Shown in pieces: positions 10,014 through 17,577 of a DNA stretch of 48,581 nt. The stretch spans positions 1 to 48,581 of the forward strand of contig JANBTH010000038.1 in the NCBI GenBank assembly GCA_027578815.1. Reading direction: 5' to 3'. The notes beneath the pieces were generated by a model. It did not search any database and was not told the DNA's origin. It was given only the letters and a program-made list of their open reading frames with translations. The position numbers were made by a program, and so were the translations under genes. Position 1 is the first letter of the stretch. Every line of letters starts with the position of its first letter. The DNA is from Coemansia sp. RSA 1804. Its lineage: Eukaryota; Kickxellomycota; Kickxellomycetes; Kickxellales; Kickxellaceae.

Positions 10014-10184
10014 TTATTTGCCATTTCTTGCTTTTTGTATCTCTTTATGTTCAGCATTATGAACATTTATGTTGTTCATTCTTGGAAAAATATAAACAAA
10101 CGAGGGTCCATTTGGAACAACAGTTGGCTCGCCAAGTTCATTGTAAAATCTCAGCACCTTTGCTACTAATTCGTCGTTTACCAT
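10014..10184 (-). CDS. Small rapidly changing protein, unit 2 copy
   Basis: This is the paralogue of 8618-8779. The first ATG at 10182-10184 gives 56 residues, and the upstream open part again runs to a TTG after a TAG at 10352. The first 18 codons of that upstream part are identical in protein to unit 1, and NKNTELIMVNDELV is unchanged. The C-terminal half differs strongly and the tail is a few residues longer (ending RNGK). Both copies remaining open despite many replacements is the main sign that this is a gene. The function is unknown. Confidence 0.35.
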   Translation of the reverse strand: MVNDELVAKVLRFYNELGEPTVVPNGPSFVYIFPRMNNINVHNAEHKEIQKARNGK

Positions 10185-10352
10185 GATTAATTCTGTGTTC
10201 TTGTTTAGATAAAAATGTTTCCAATAATTGTTGTTGCTTTTCTTCTCGGTTAGAATGTGTTCAGAGCAGCAGTTTATATATGCTGAAGAAGAGACACTCG
10301 TTTTTACGAGGTGTAGCTTATCAAATGTTTCCGCAACAAATATACGTGACAA

Positions 10353-11594
10353 CTATGAGCTTAAAATATCCATTAATTAAACCAATATCCGGAATTCTGA
10401 GAATCCTGTATGTTAATTATCTGTGTCAACACACACATCCTACTCTCCAAGGCTATACATAACGCGGAATTTTACTGTGGGGAATTTACTTTTTTTGGGG
10501 AAATGAATTTTTTATTCCTTGTTATCTTCATTCACCGCATACTCCCGAAGATTAAGATAATGCTATTGGAAGTTGGAGGGTTTAAATAAAGTATTCCCTT
10601 TGAGACTGCTTTTCCGCATATAAAAAACGCACACACATATCTGCATTTAATGAATAATTTAATTAACATAGCGGTTGGGAAACGCTTCGGGTTATTTAAG
10701 AACTAAAACAGATGCCATCGGGTAGCTTTACGGAAATAAAAATTTGTAACAGGTTTGTGAAGAGCATTTATCAAAATATTGGCACGGTTGCATTTAACTC
10801 AAGCACACAAAATTAATTCAAAGATAAGCGGTTTCCGTATGGTTACGACTTTGAAAAGAGTAAGCTAAAGTCCAGTTATGAAGCAGTCATAAGAGATGGA
10901 AATTATTATACCCAACGCATATTTCAATCAATTGTGCATATAATTAAATTATTAACTATACGGATATAAATTGAATCTAGAAACAAAATATGTAATCAGC
11001 TAATTCCAGTTTAAATTGTCTAATGATTATCATGTAAATTTATTTACAAAAGGGGTGACTAGCTCCAGAATCGCCCGGGATGGTACTTGGTCAAGGAGTA
11101 TTTAGATTCTTCCTCCAGCCAAGCCGTTTCCAGAACAGAATTCAAAATTGACGTGGACAAGGTTATCTTTGGTTTTGATGAGTGGCTGAGCATTTTGCCG
11201 AATGTAGAAACGCTACATGGGCCAACTTTGAGGAAGATACTCCGTGCTCATGCATAAGAATTCCCAGATAACTCAATACTTAAGCTTCAAGTAACAACTT
11301 TTAGAAAGTTTGGCTTAATATTAACACTTGGTTTCAGTTTGAACCAGGCAGAATCAACTAACCCAAAAAACTGACCATTGACCTATCTTCTTTTCAACAC
11401 GTTATTTTACGATCTCTCTGAGAACACGCTTTTAACGCAGGCGGTCTAAAATCTCATCGTTGCATCTCCTTTTTTATAAACTTTTAGTTTATTAGTATGA
11501 TTCCAATTGGCAAAATGCTAGGGCTCTAGATGTAGACCCAGAATGCCTGATTGATAATAATTTTTTTTGGAAAAAAATTAAACATTTTATTTGG
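10353..11594. other. Unit 2 flank and unit 3 relic
   Basis: The part 10353-11050 repeats the flank of unit 1. The part 11070-11545 is the third copy of the coding relic, with a plus-strand frame that reads WYLVKEYLDSSSS, then VDKVIFGFDEWLSILPNVET, and stops at the TAA near 11257. No intact gene is present. The right end holds the 3' flank of the decarboxylase gene. Confidence 0.5.
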
Positions 11595-12647
11595 TTAAGC
11601 GTCAGAGTCGTGGTATTTTCCCAACTTGAAGAGCTTCTTGGCATTCTCACGACCGACATCGAGATACTGCTGTGGGCCACCCAGCGCCTTGGTCAAGTTT
11701 TCTTGGTCCTTGTCATACCAGCCTGCGCCTGCCTCAACTTTCTCATAAGGAGAGTCCACGCTGAACAAGATGCGATCTGCACCGATGTAGTCACAAACAT
11801 ATTTGACAGTTTCGGTCGAAAAGTGGCCCGAGGTGGTGATGTAAATGTTGTTCTTGAAGTAGTGCAGCAAGGGCTTCCGGGAAATTGTATCACCACGGGA
11901 GTCGGCAAGTGGACGCTCCACATCCTCCAGCCAGTGGTTGGTTCTCCAGAGATCGTAGGGAATTCTCTCGCCCAAATGACCGAGAATCAGCTTTAACTTT
12001 GGGTTTCGGTCAAAGACCCCGTTAGTGATTAGTCCCATAGTATGAAGAGCCACATCCTGAGCAAAGGAAATGGGAGGACCGATCAGGTAGCGACGGTTCT
12101 TGTAGAAGGTGTCGTACACTTTTCCAGATGCCGCGGATGGGTGCAGATACACTGGGACGTCAAGCTCAATGCATTTCTGCTAGAACACGTCAAACGAAGG
12201 ATCATCGTATAGGATGTAGGTCTCCCCATCTGGACCAGCGCGCTGCCAGTTGTTCAGCAGTGCGCCATGGAACCCGAGCTGCTTAACACAGCGCTCCAGC
12301 TCCTGTCCCGCTTGCGCCGGGTCATGCATCGACAGAGCAGCAAAGGCGCCCATACGATCCCGGTGATTTTTAATCTCGTTGTGAATCCAGTTGTTGGCAT
12401 CAGTTGCATGCTTTTCAGCCTTGGCTTTGTTGGGGATGCCTTGAACACCAGGGACAGTCAGCGAGTAAATGGTATAGCCAATGCCGTTCTTGTTCGAAAT
12501 GTCAAGTCGTCCACCGGTGGGGCTTTTGATTTCACTCAAGTACCTATCGAGGTCCTTGGGAGCAATGTACAGGGCTGCCTGCTCACGGCTGCTGTTCGCC
12601 AAGTCGGGGATCTCGTAGGCTTCTTCGAAGGAAACTTTTCCACGCAT
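11595..12647 (-). pseudogene. 2,3-dihydroxybenzoate decarboxylase-like amidohydrolase with one in-frame TAG
   Basis: Both halves lie in one frame from the ATG at 12645-12647 to a TAA at 11595-11597, 350 codons in all. The only lesion is a TAG at 12180-12182 (codon 156). The family is amidohydrolase-2 (ACMSD-like, 2,3-dihydroxybenzoate / gamma-resorcylate decarboxylases), which remove CO2 from hydroxybenzoates. Visible marks are GKVSFEEAYEIP at the start (metal-binding Glu region), QRAGPDG, VYLHP (metal His near codon 169), GHLGERIPYD, TTSGHFS and FSVDSPYE (metal Asp region). They end in GRENAKKLFKL. Relatives have Trp at the position of the stop (DxFW, then T/L-ELDVP), so TGG to TAG is the simplest event. 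A TATAAATA box stands about 125 bases upstream. It is probably a recent pseudogene, but readthrough is not excluded. Confidence 0.8.
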
Positions 12648-12770
12648 GATGATAACTTTCAATAACTGTTAACAAAAAGAAACTTGATAGAGTATAGGAA
12701 ATGTGGCTTTGAGGAGAGTGGGGTAATGATATTCTTGCCAATTCACTCTACTCGTAAAGATAGACCTTTG

Positions 12771-12778
12771 TATTTATA
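12771..12778 (-). promoter_or_regulatory. TATA box of the decarboxylase-like gene
   Basis: TATAAATA on the minus strand lies about 125 bases before the ATG and is followed by pyrimidine-rich leader sequence. The promoter looks intact although the gene carries a nonsense codon. Confidence 0.55.
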
Positions 12779-13450
12779 GGTTTGCGAAGCCGGACCATAG
12801 CTTTAATAGCGCTGTCATAGTGAATTGATTAATGTGCGGTTTGACACTCTTGTCTGCATGAGGATAGAAGCATAACTCAAAGCATATCTTTCCTGCACTC
12901 AGTCAAAGCAATGAGGCGGTTGATGGCTAGATCATAAGTCTGAGGGAAACATTGTCAATTGTAAAAAAGACTAAATTCAATGGCAAACTTTTGTAGCAAA
13001 TGATATACCACTGTGGGCATAAAAATCGAATCTGGCTAGAATGGATAAACTTTAGCATAAAAAATATTCCGGTTTCGGGATTCTAATAATCTAGCTACCC
13101 ACTTTTCAGGGACACAATGAGCACGCATTAAAATATAATTCTAATGCCTCAAGCAAATTTTATTACTTAAATCAGAGCAGGAGATAACCTGTTATCGATA
13201 CAAAGTGTTTATCGGCTCACACAATGATATCAAAGCATACTAATATGTTTGCGCATATATGAGGTTGGTATTTACAAGCAACATTATGCTTTAGTATCAT
13301 TTCTTGGGAATTTACCTCGGAATATATAATAAAATCTTTTTTGAAACAAATAGCTTTTGCTTGAAATAGCGTTTGCTTGCTCTTTTTTATACAAAACTCA
13401 TCATTTGTTCTAGCTATTATTAGCTTTGATATCTTATTGCAATATCTCAA
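12779..13450. other. Divergent intergenic region
   Basis: AT-rich sequence lies between the decarboxylase-like gene (minus) and the gag-like gene (plus). A TATA-like ttttttataca lies near 13383-13392, about 60 bases before the gag-like ATG. Nothing else was recognised. Confidence 0.4.
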
Positions 13451-14332
13451 ATGATGAGCGCTGGTAAGGTGGTAACTAATGAAGCTGGGCCTAGTTCCGG
13501 TAAACCTACGACTGGGGAGATTCAAAACATCCATATGACAGGGGATGTTGATCCAGATTCACTTGATGGACTCAACAAGATAAATGACAAATGTGGTGTA
13601 AATTTTAAGTATCTTTTGGAGGGCTCCCGCAGCTCTGTTCCAAAGTTCAGCGGTGATATTAGGGAAGATTACATGTCCGCGCGAAGCTGGATTCGGTTGA
13701 TTGTCCTGTGGCGGCGTAAATCGTTGGGAGGTATAGAAGACCTTCTGTTTGTCTCGGAGATCCATCGTCTACTTTCTGGAACTGCTCAAGAAGTCATAGC
13801 AAGCACTGAGTTTACCCAGCCTGCAGAAGTCCTGAGAAGGATTCAGCGCGAGTTTCCACATTTGCGGTTCCAGCGAGAGTTGGTTAAACTTGTTGACTCA
13901 GGTGAAGCTTTCACTGATTGCGATGCTTTTGAAATTGTGGCTTGTTTGGAAAACTATATTGGTGAGTTGAATGATTCTCCGCTTGGGATGATGGCAATAG
14001 CGGATGCTATCCAGGAGATTTTTCCTATTTATTGGGAGCTCCTTGATCTGTCAGTGGACGATATTACCAGCGCTTGTCTCATTGCCAGTACTCAAGAGAT
14101 TCGTCGCCGACTCCATCGGAATCCCAAGGCTAAGGCTACGCCATATGGCAAGATGCTTTGCAAGGCTAAGCCTAATAAGGGTTTTGCCATAGACACAGCC
14201 AATATTACTTCAGAATCGGCAAATCGGTCTCGTAAGAATAGTCGACGTCGTGCTCGAAATAAGTCCAAGCTTGACCAAGTTTTAGATTTGTTTCTTCAAA
14301 ATTCAAGCTTATCGCCAAAGGAAAGAAATTAA
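13451..14332 (+). CDS. Orphan retrotransposon gag-like protein
   Basis: An intact frame of 293 residues starts at ATGATG (13451). After a low-complexity N-terminus, VPKFSGDIREDYMSARSWI matches the opening of Ty3/Gypsy-type gag (PKFSGD-x-R-x-W). It is followed by the helical gag-like stretch LLSGTAQEVI, EVLRRIQREFP and FQRELVKL. The C-terminus is very basic (SRKNSRRRARNKSK), but no CCHC zinc knuckle is present. Neither protease, reverse transcriptase nor integrase follows: an AATAAA lies at 14371-14376 and the sequence then changes to a GC-rich island. No flanking LTR pair was seen. It may be a fragment of an element, the gag of a non-autonomous element, or a domesticated gag gene. The intact frame with its own TATA-like and polyadenylation signals favours one of the last two. 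Confidence 0.6.
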   Translation: MMSAGKVVTNEAGPSSGKPTTGEIQNIHMTGDVDPDSLDGLNKINDKCGVNFKYLLEGSRSSVPKFSGDIREDYMSARSWIRLIVLWRRKSLGGIEDLLFVSEIHRLLSGTAQEVIASTEFTQPAEVLRRIQREFPHLRFQRELVKLVDSGEAFTDCDAFEIVACLENYIGELNDSPLGMMAIADAIQEIFPIYWELLDLSVDDITSACLIASTQEIRRRLHRNPKAKATPYGKMLCKAKPNKGFAIDTANITSESANRSRKNSRRRARNKSKLDQVLDLFLQNSSLSPKERN

Positions 14333-14370
14333 GCGGTCATGGCAAAATTTCTGTAGTTGGAGTTGTTTTT

Positions 14371-14376
14371 AATAAA
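14371..14376 (+). terminator. Polyadenylation signal AATAAA of the gag-like gene
   Basis: AATAAA lies 39 bases after the TAA of the gag-like frame. Confidence 0.4.
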
Positions 14377-14713
14377 CATTTATGTTTAGATATACGATTC
14401 TAGCAGTGTTGTACTGATTTTTGCAAGGCGTTTGGCGGCCGAGCAGGGGTTGGTTTGCGCGAGGGCGGGCGGGGATGACAGCAGGCGGGAGAGGGGTCCG
14501 CGTCGGCACAGGTGTGGTGTTTGCGCCGTGATGATGATTGCTTGGCAGCGGTGGTTTTTGCGTCGGCGTCGGCGTTGGCGGGCGGTGGTTGGCAGAAGAG
14601 CAGAAGAGCAAGGCAGGGCACACGCGATCTCATTAGTAGTTTGCACAGCACAGCACATGAAGCAATACATATCACATGACACCAATTTACCCCAGCTAGA
14701 GTATCTTCGGTTT

Positions 14714-15370
14714 TCACGCCTGTCGACGGTAGCGATAACATCCGCGGAGTAATTCGTTGTTGAGGTTGGTGTGGGCGCTGCTGCCGTCGCCATCGCCGCC
14801 GCCGCACTGGGGCGCAGGGCGCGCGGGGGCGCTGCTGCCATTGCTGTTGGCGCACGGGCGCTTGGGGGCACGGTCGGCTGGCTCGCTGGCCGGCCACCTC
14901 TTGTGCGGCATGCTGGTGCCGCTGCTGAAGGCGCTGTCGTCGGGGGCAGGCTGAGGCACTCTATCGTAGTAGTTGCTTTTTACAAATTCTCTTTATAAAA
15001 TATCCTATCCAAAACTACCTAAGGAAAAACTTTTTCAATAGGGAATATTGGTGCTTTTTATAGCTACCGATATTCACTATTGAAAAGAATACACTACTAA
15101 AGAATCAGATCCTATTAGAAAAATGTTATTCACGATGGTATGAGATGTTAACCTTCGCATCAAATGTTAACATCTCATACGTCATCATAACACACTCTGC
15201 TGCTGTTGTCGGCGTGGGAGCGGTGGCAAAAGCGCCCAGGGATTCCTTTCCCCTCAGCCAGGCTCTCGGCGATCAGCCTGAAGTTGAGCACAGCGGCTGG
15301 CAGCTTTTCGAGCTTCTTTAGCGTCAGGCTGCATTTGCCAACCAGGTGCCGGCGCAGGGCCGATGCAAAA
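14714..15370 (-). pseudogene. Gene fragment split by the LTR-like insertion
   Basis: On the minus strand one frame reads SALRRHLVGK, LKKLEKLPAAVLNF and RLIAESLAEGKGIPG, up to DNSSRV at the right edge of the repeat copy. The frame resumes on the other side as PQPAPDDSAFSSGTSMPHKRW and runs to a TGA near 14714. The join is in frame when the 231-bp insert and one copy of its 5-bp duplication are ignored, so a coding sequence was interrupted. There is no start codon, because a TGA lies just upstream in the inverted arm. A second frame (YSADVIATVDRRENRRYSSWG) near 14690-14760 also looks coding and may mark a frameshift or an exon. The parent protein is not recognised. Confidence 0.5.
14962..15192 (-). 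mobile_element. Solo-LTR-like element, copy 1 (231 bp)
   Basis: Read on the minus strand it starts TGTTATGATGACG and ends CTACGATA. It is flanked on the plus strand by the exact 5-bp duplication CACTC at 14957-14961 and 15193-15197. Inside are TATAAAAAGCACC and two strong inverted repeats: GTATGAGATGTTAAC with its complement, and the TTCAATAG stem. The 5-bp duplication, the TG start and the internal TATA are those of an LTR of a retrotransposon. No internal region is attached. It interrupts the GC-rich gene fragment. Confidence 0.75.
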
Positions 15371-15447
15371 ACCACTGCCGCTAATCAATCATCACCCCGG
15401 CGCAAACCGACCCTCGCTCGGCCGCCAAACGCCTTGCAAAAAACTGT

Positions 15448-15673
15448 AGTTGAGGCCCTAAATGTGAAATCCAGCAAAACCAACCGGTAATCAGATTTTC
15501 CTGACAAAATTAATCATCAGCTGAGCGTATTATTATTTCCTAATTTCATAAGCGATCTTTTTGTTTTTATCGCTGTTCCTTGCAATTTTTTATTATTATT
15601 GAAATTTCTACTTCTATAGCTAATACCGTATTTATAATTGACGCTACTTTATTGTGCGAAATCGAACTAAAGA
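15448..15673. promoter_or_regulatory. Upstream region of the Mba1/mL45-like gene
   Basis: AT-rich sequence (tattattattg) leads into the ATG at 15674. No defined motif was seen. Confidence 0.3.
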
Positions 15674-16510
15674 ATGGCGGCTGTTGGATTGCGAATGAGC
15701 GGAATGCACTGCATCCGACCAGCAGGGAGTTTGCTGACAAAAACAATCGGCAGACCGACGATAGGCACCGTCTACAGACAACCGAACCGCATAATCTTTC
15801 CAGCAACGGCCGCCGCATCGCTGGGCGCCATCAGAGAGCACAACTCAACGGCGTTCACCAACAGACATTTTTTCCTGGAGGAATTCGGACTATTCTCCGA
15901 CTTTTACAGCGCCCCGCTGAAGCACTGGCCATCGTTTTTCAGCAAGGAGTGGTATCCGTATTTCAGAAAGAGCTTTAGAGAGATGTACAGGGGTGTGTGG
16001 TCGTTCTTTGTGACCAAATACAACCTGACAGGGTGGAGCAAGAAGCAGTTTGCAGCGGAGGCCGAAGGGCTGTACAATGTGATGAACGAGGTGTACGCGG
16101 CAGGGGACCTCGACACCCTTGGCACCATTTGCATGTCGGCGTTCCATTCGAAAATGAAGGGCGAGATCAAGCGCAGACAAAATGACTTTGAATGGGAGGT
16201 GGTTCGGTCGGTTAATCCTCCCAAAATCCTTAAGATCAGAAGCGCCGCTGTGGCACCCAAGTTCACGGTCAGCCAGATCACCCTGCGTATCGATCAGATC
16301 CAACGCGTTGTTCTGCTGCCCAGAGCTCAGAAGCATTCGAGGCGCACGTCCTCTTCTTCTTCTTCTGCGCCTATCTCTGCCCCGATCACCAAGGAAACGC
16401 ATGTGGTGGAGTATGTTGTTTTCCAGCGTTTGGTTACCGATAAGACTTCGCCGTGGGTCATCTACAGGAAACTCGATGTGCCCACCTGGGACTTGCCTGC
16501 AAAGAAGTAG
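15674..16510 (+). CDS. MBA1: Mba1 / mL45-like mitochondrial Tim44-domain protein
   Basis: The 278-residue protein starts at ATG 15674 and ends with TAG. The N-terminal 50 residues are rich in Arg, Ala, Thr and Ser with few acids, as in a mitochondrial presequence. The middle (WYPYFRKSFREMYRGVWSFF, then LYNVMNEVYAAGDLDTLGTI) and the following strand-rich part (FEWEVVRSVNPPKILKIRSA, ITLRIDQIQRVVL) follow the Tim44-like fold of Mba1 and mL45. These proteins anchor the mitochondrial ribosome at the inner membrane during insertion of newly made proteins. A Ser-rich loop separates the last strands (VEYVVFQRLV, WVIYRKLD). It faces bL32m tail to tail and lies near a mitochondrial-type AlaRS, which fits the assignment. 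Mba1 and mL45 cannot be told apart by eye. Confidence 0.65.
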   Translation: MAAVGLRMSGMHCIRPAGSLLTKTIGRPTIGTVYRQPNRIIFPATAAASLGAIREHNSTAFTNRHFFLEEFGLFSDFYSAPLKHWPSFFSKEWYPYFRKSFREMYRGVWSFFVTKYNLTGWSKKQFAAEAEGLYNVMNEVYAAGDLDTLGTICMSAFHSKMKGEIKRRQNDFEWEVVRSVNPPKILKIRSAAVAPKFTVSQITLRIDQIQRVVLLPRAQKHSRRTSSSSSSAPISAPITKETHVVEYVVFQRLVTDKTSPWVIYRKLDVPTWDLPAKK

Positions 16511-16751
16511 ATGGGTTAACGGAGTGTTTTGGAGCTTCTTTTGTCGATCTCTTTTCGTAGTCCTAGCATTCAGCTCTTACCGATATCAACAACGAATAAA
16601 CAAATAGATACAAGAGATGGGCCTCATTCGCAACAAGGATGTAATACTAACTGACATTCTTTTTCTTTTTTTATTTAGCAAGATCCTTTTCCGTGTATAC
16701 ACCAAAGGAGAAACGTAGTTTTAAATCACAAGGTAAAAGAAAGAAAACTCC
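16511..16751. other. Convergent 3' spacer
   Basis: About 240 bases separate the stop codons of the Mba1/mL45-like gene and bL32m. AATAAA at 16594-16599 (aacgaataaacaaa) suits the plus-strand transcript. Confidence 0.5.
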
Positions 16752-17153
16752 TTAGCTTTCCTGCTGTTCCTGGGCGCGCTTCATGTCCTTCAGCGTGTGC
16801 TTGATGTTCTTGTAACAGTTTTTACAGATCTGCGAGATAAGCTTAGGACGACCGCACCCAGGACACGGAACAATGTCCTTTCTATTCTTAAGGCCCTTGT
16901 TAGACATGCGCATGCGCTTCTTCGAATGACTTGTACGCTGTTTCGGGACCGCACGAAGAATGGCCTGCTCCAGCAGATCGTTCAAAAGGCCCAGAAGTCC
17001 AAAGCCCACGGCGCCTGCGATGCGTGTGGGGCTCTGGAAAATGCTGCCAATCCACCCGCCGGCTGTCGCTGCATGTGGTTCCCGTGGTACCAGAAGCCCT
17101 GCGACTCCTGTTCTTTGCGCTAAGGCGCCTGCAGAGCGCAATGCAAGGGCCAT
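16752..17153 (-). CDS. MRPL32: Mitochondrial large ribosomal subunit protein bL32m
   Basis: From the ATG at 17151-17153 the protein has 133 residues. The first 70 (MALALRSAGALAQR onward) form a basic mitochondrial presequence with a Gly/Leu-rich stretch. The mature part begins near AVPKQRTSHSKKRMR, the signature of bacterial and mitochondrial L32. A zinc ribbon follows with Cys97, Cys100, Cys110 and Cys113 (CPGCG, then ICKNCYKNIKHTLK). In yeast this protein is matured by the m-AAA protease before joining the mitoribosome. The frame continues upstream of the ATG to a TTG in AT-rich DNA, which I reject as start. Confidence 0.9.
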   Translation of the reverse strand: MALALRSAGALAQRTGVAGLLVPREPHAATAGGWIGSIFQSPTRIAGAVGFGLLGLLNDLLEQAILRAVPKQRTSHSKKRMRMSNKGLKNRKDIVPCPGCGRPKLISQICKNCYKNIKHTLKDMKRAQEQQES

Positions 17154-17577
17154 TCCTGTATTGTATGCGGTTGATTTACAAGGAAAGAGAAGGAAGGAAA
17201 ATAAAAGTTTTGAATTAGCGTTTAGGAAATGAAACAAAAGGTTTAGTAGCAGAGAGAAAAAGGGCAGCCACTTTAAGCTTAGAGTTCTGCTAATGAAAGA
17301 CGATAAGAAAAAAAGGCAAGATCAACAAAAAAAGCTTGCAATGATTTTGATCCACAATCGACCCGTATTTTTGTCTTTTTTTTATTTTCTGAGCGGCAGC
17401 TAGAAGAGTTGTCATCAAAAGGCTGGTTCCTAATCGGCATCCACTCTTGTCTCTTCTTCTGGCGATATTATTATACCGTCAACGACCAAAAAAAACACTC
17501 ACTTTTTTACTTGTACTCTTACTCGATCGCTTGGATATCCGCGACTACTAAAGACGAAAAGGGGCGTGGCGAACGGG
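17154..17577. promoter_or_regulatory. Divergent promoter region, bL32m / AlaRS
   Basis: About 420 bases lie between two head-to-head starts, both for mitochondrial translation factors. The region includes T-rich tracts on the AlaRS coding strand (ttttttttattttctg near 17378). A shared bidirectional promoter is possible, but no factor site is recognised. Confidence 0.4.

Larger units (their letters stand above)
7695..11560. repeat. Tandem segmental duplication, two units plus a third partial unit
   Basis: Three units share long stretches of sequence. Unit 1 is about 7695-9655, unit 2 about 9656-11050 and unit 3 about 11050-11560. Each starts with a decayed coding relic. Units 1 and 2 then carry a small minus-strand ORF (8618 and 10014) and a roughly 700-bp conserved flank, with blocks such as gcatataaaaaacgcacaca and gtaaatttatttacaaaa at the unit ends. 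Unit 2 has lost about 540 bases of the relic: the sequence matching 7890 of unit 1 joins directly to that matching 8437. Unit 3 has only the relic and stops just before the decarboxylase 3' end. Confidence 0.85.
14417..15447. mobile_element. GC-rich island bounded by inverted repeats
   Basis: The block tttttgcaaggcgtttggcg at 14418 recurs inverted near 15424-15443 and extends inward on both sides. The left arm runs to about 14570 and the right arm back to about 15360. The left arm contains an extra GC-rich, partly repeated stretch. The arms enclose GC-rich, minus-strand coding-like sequence interrupted by the LTR-like copy at 14962-15192. GC content jumps sharply from the AT-rich flanks. The layout suits a DNA transposon, or a Pack-type element that captured a host gene fragment, or an inverted duplication. 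A 9-bp direct repeat CTGTAGTTG occurs at 14351-14359 and 15444-15452, but the left one is about 58 bases from the arm, so its meaning is unclear. Confidence 0.45.

Noticed and set aside
14351..15452. CTGTAGTTG direct repeat as a 9-bp target duplication of a Mutator-type element
   Set aside because: The left repeat is about 58 bases from the inverted arm, so it cannot be called a target duplication without more copies.
17566..17577. GTG start for AlaRS
   Set aside because: Yeast AlaRS does use a non-AUG start for its mitochondrial form, but an ATG four codons on already gives a full presequence.
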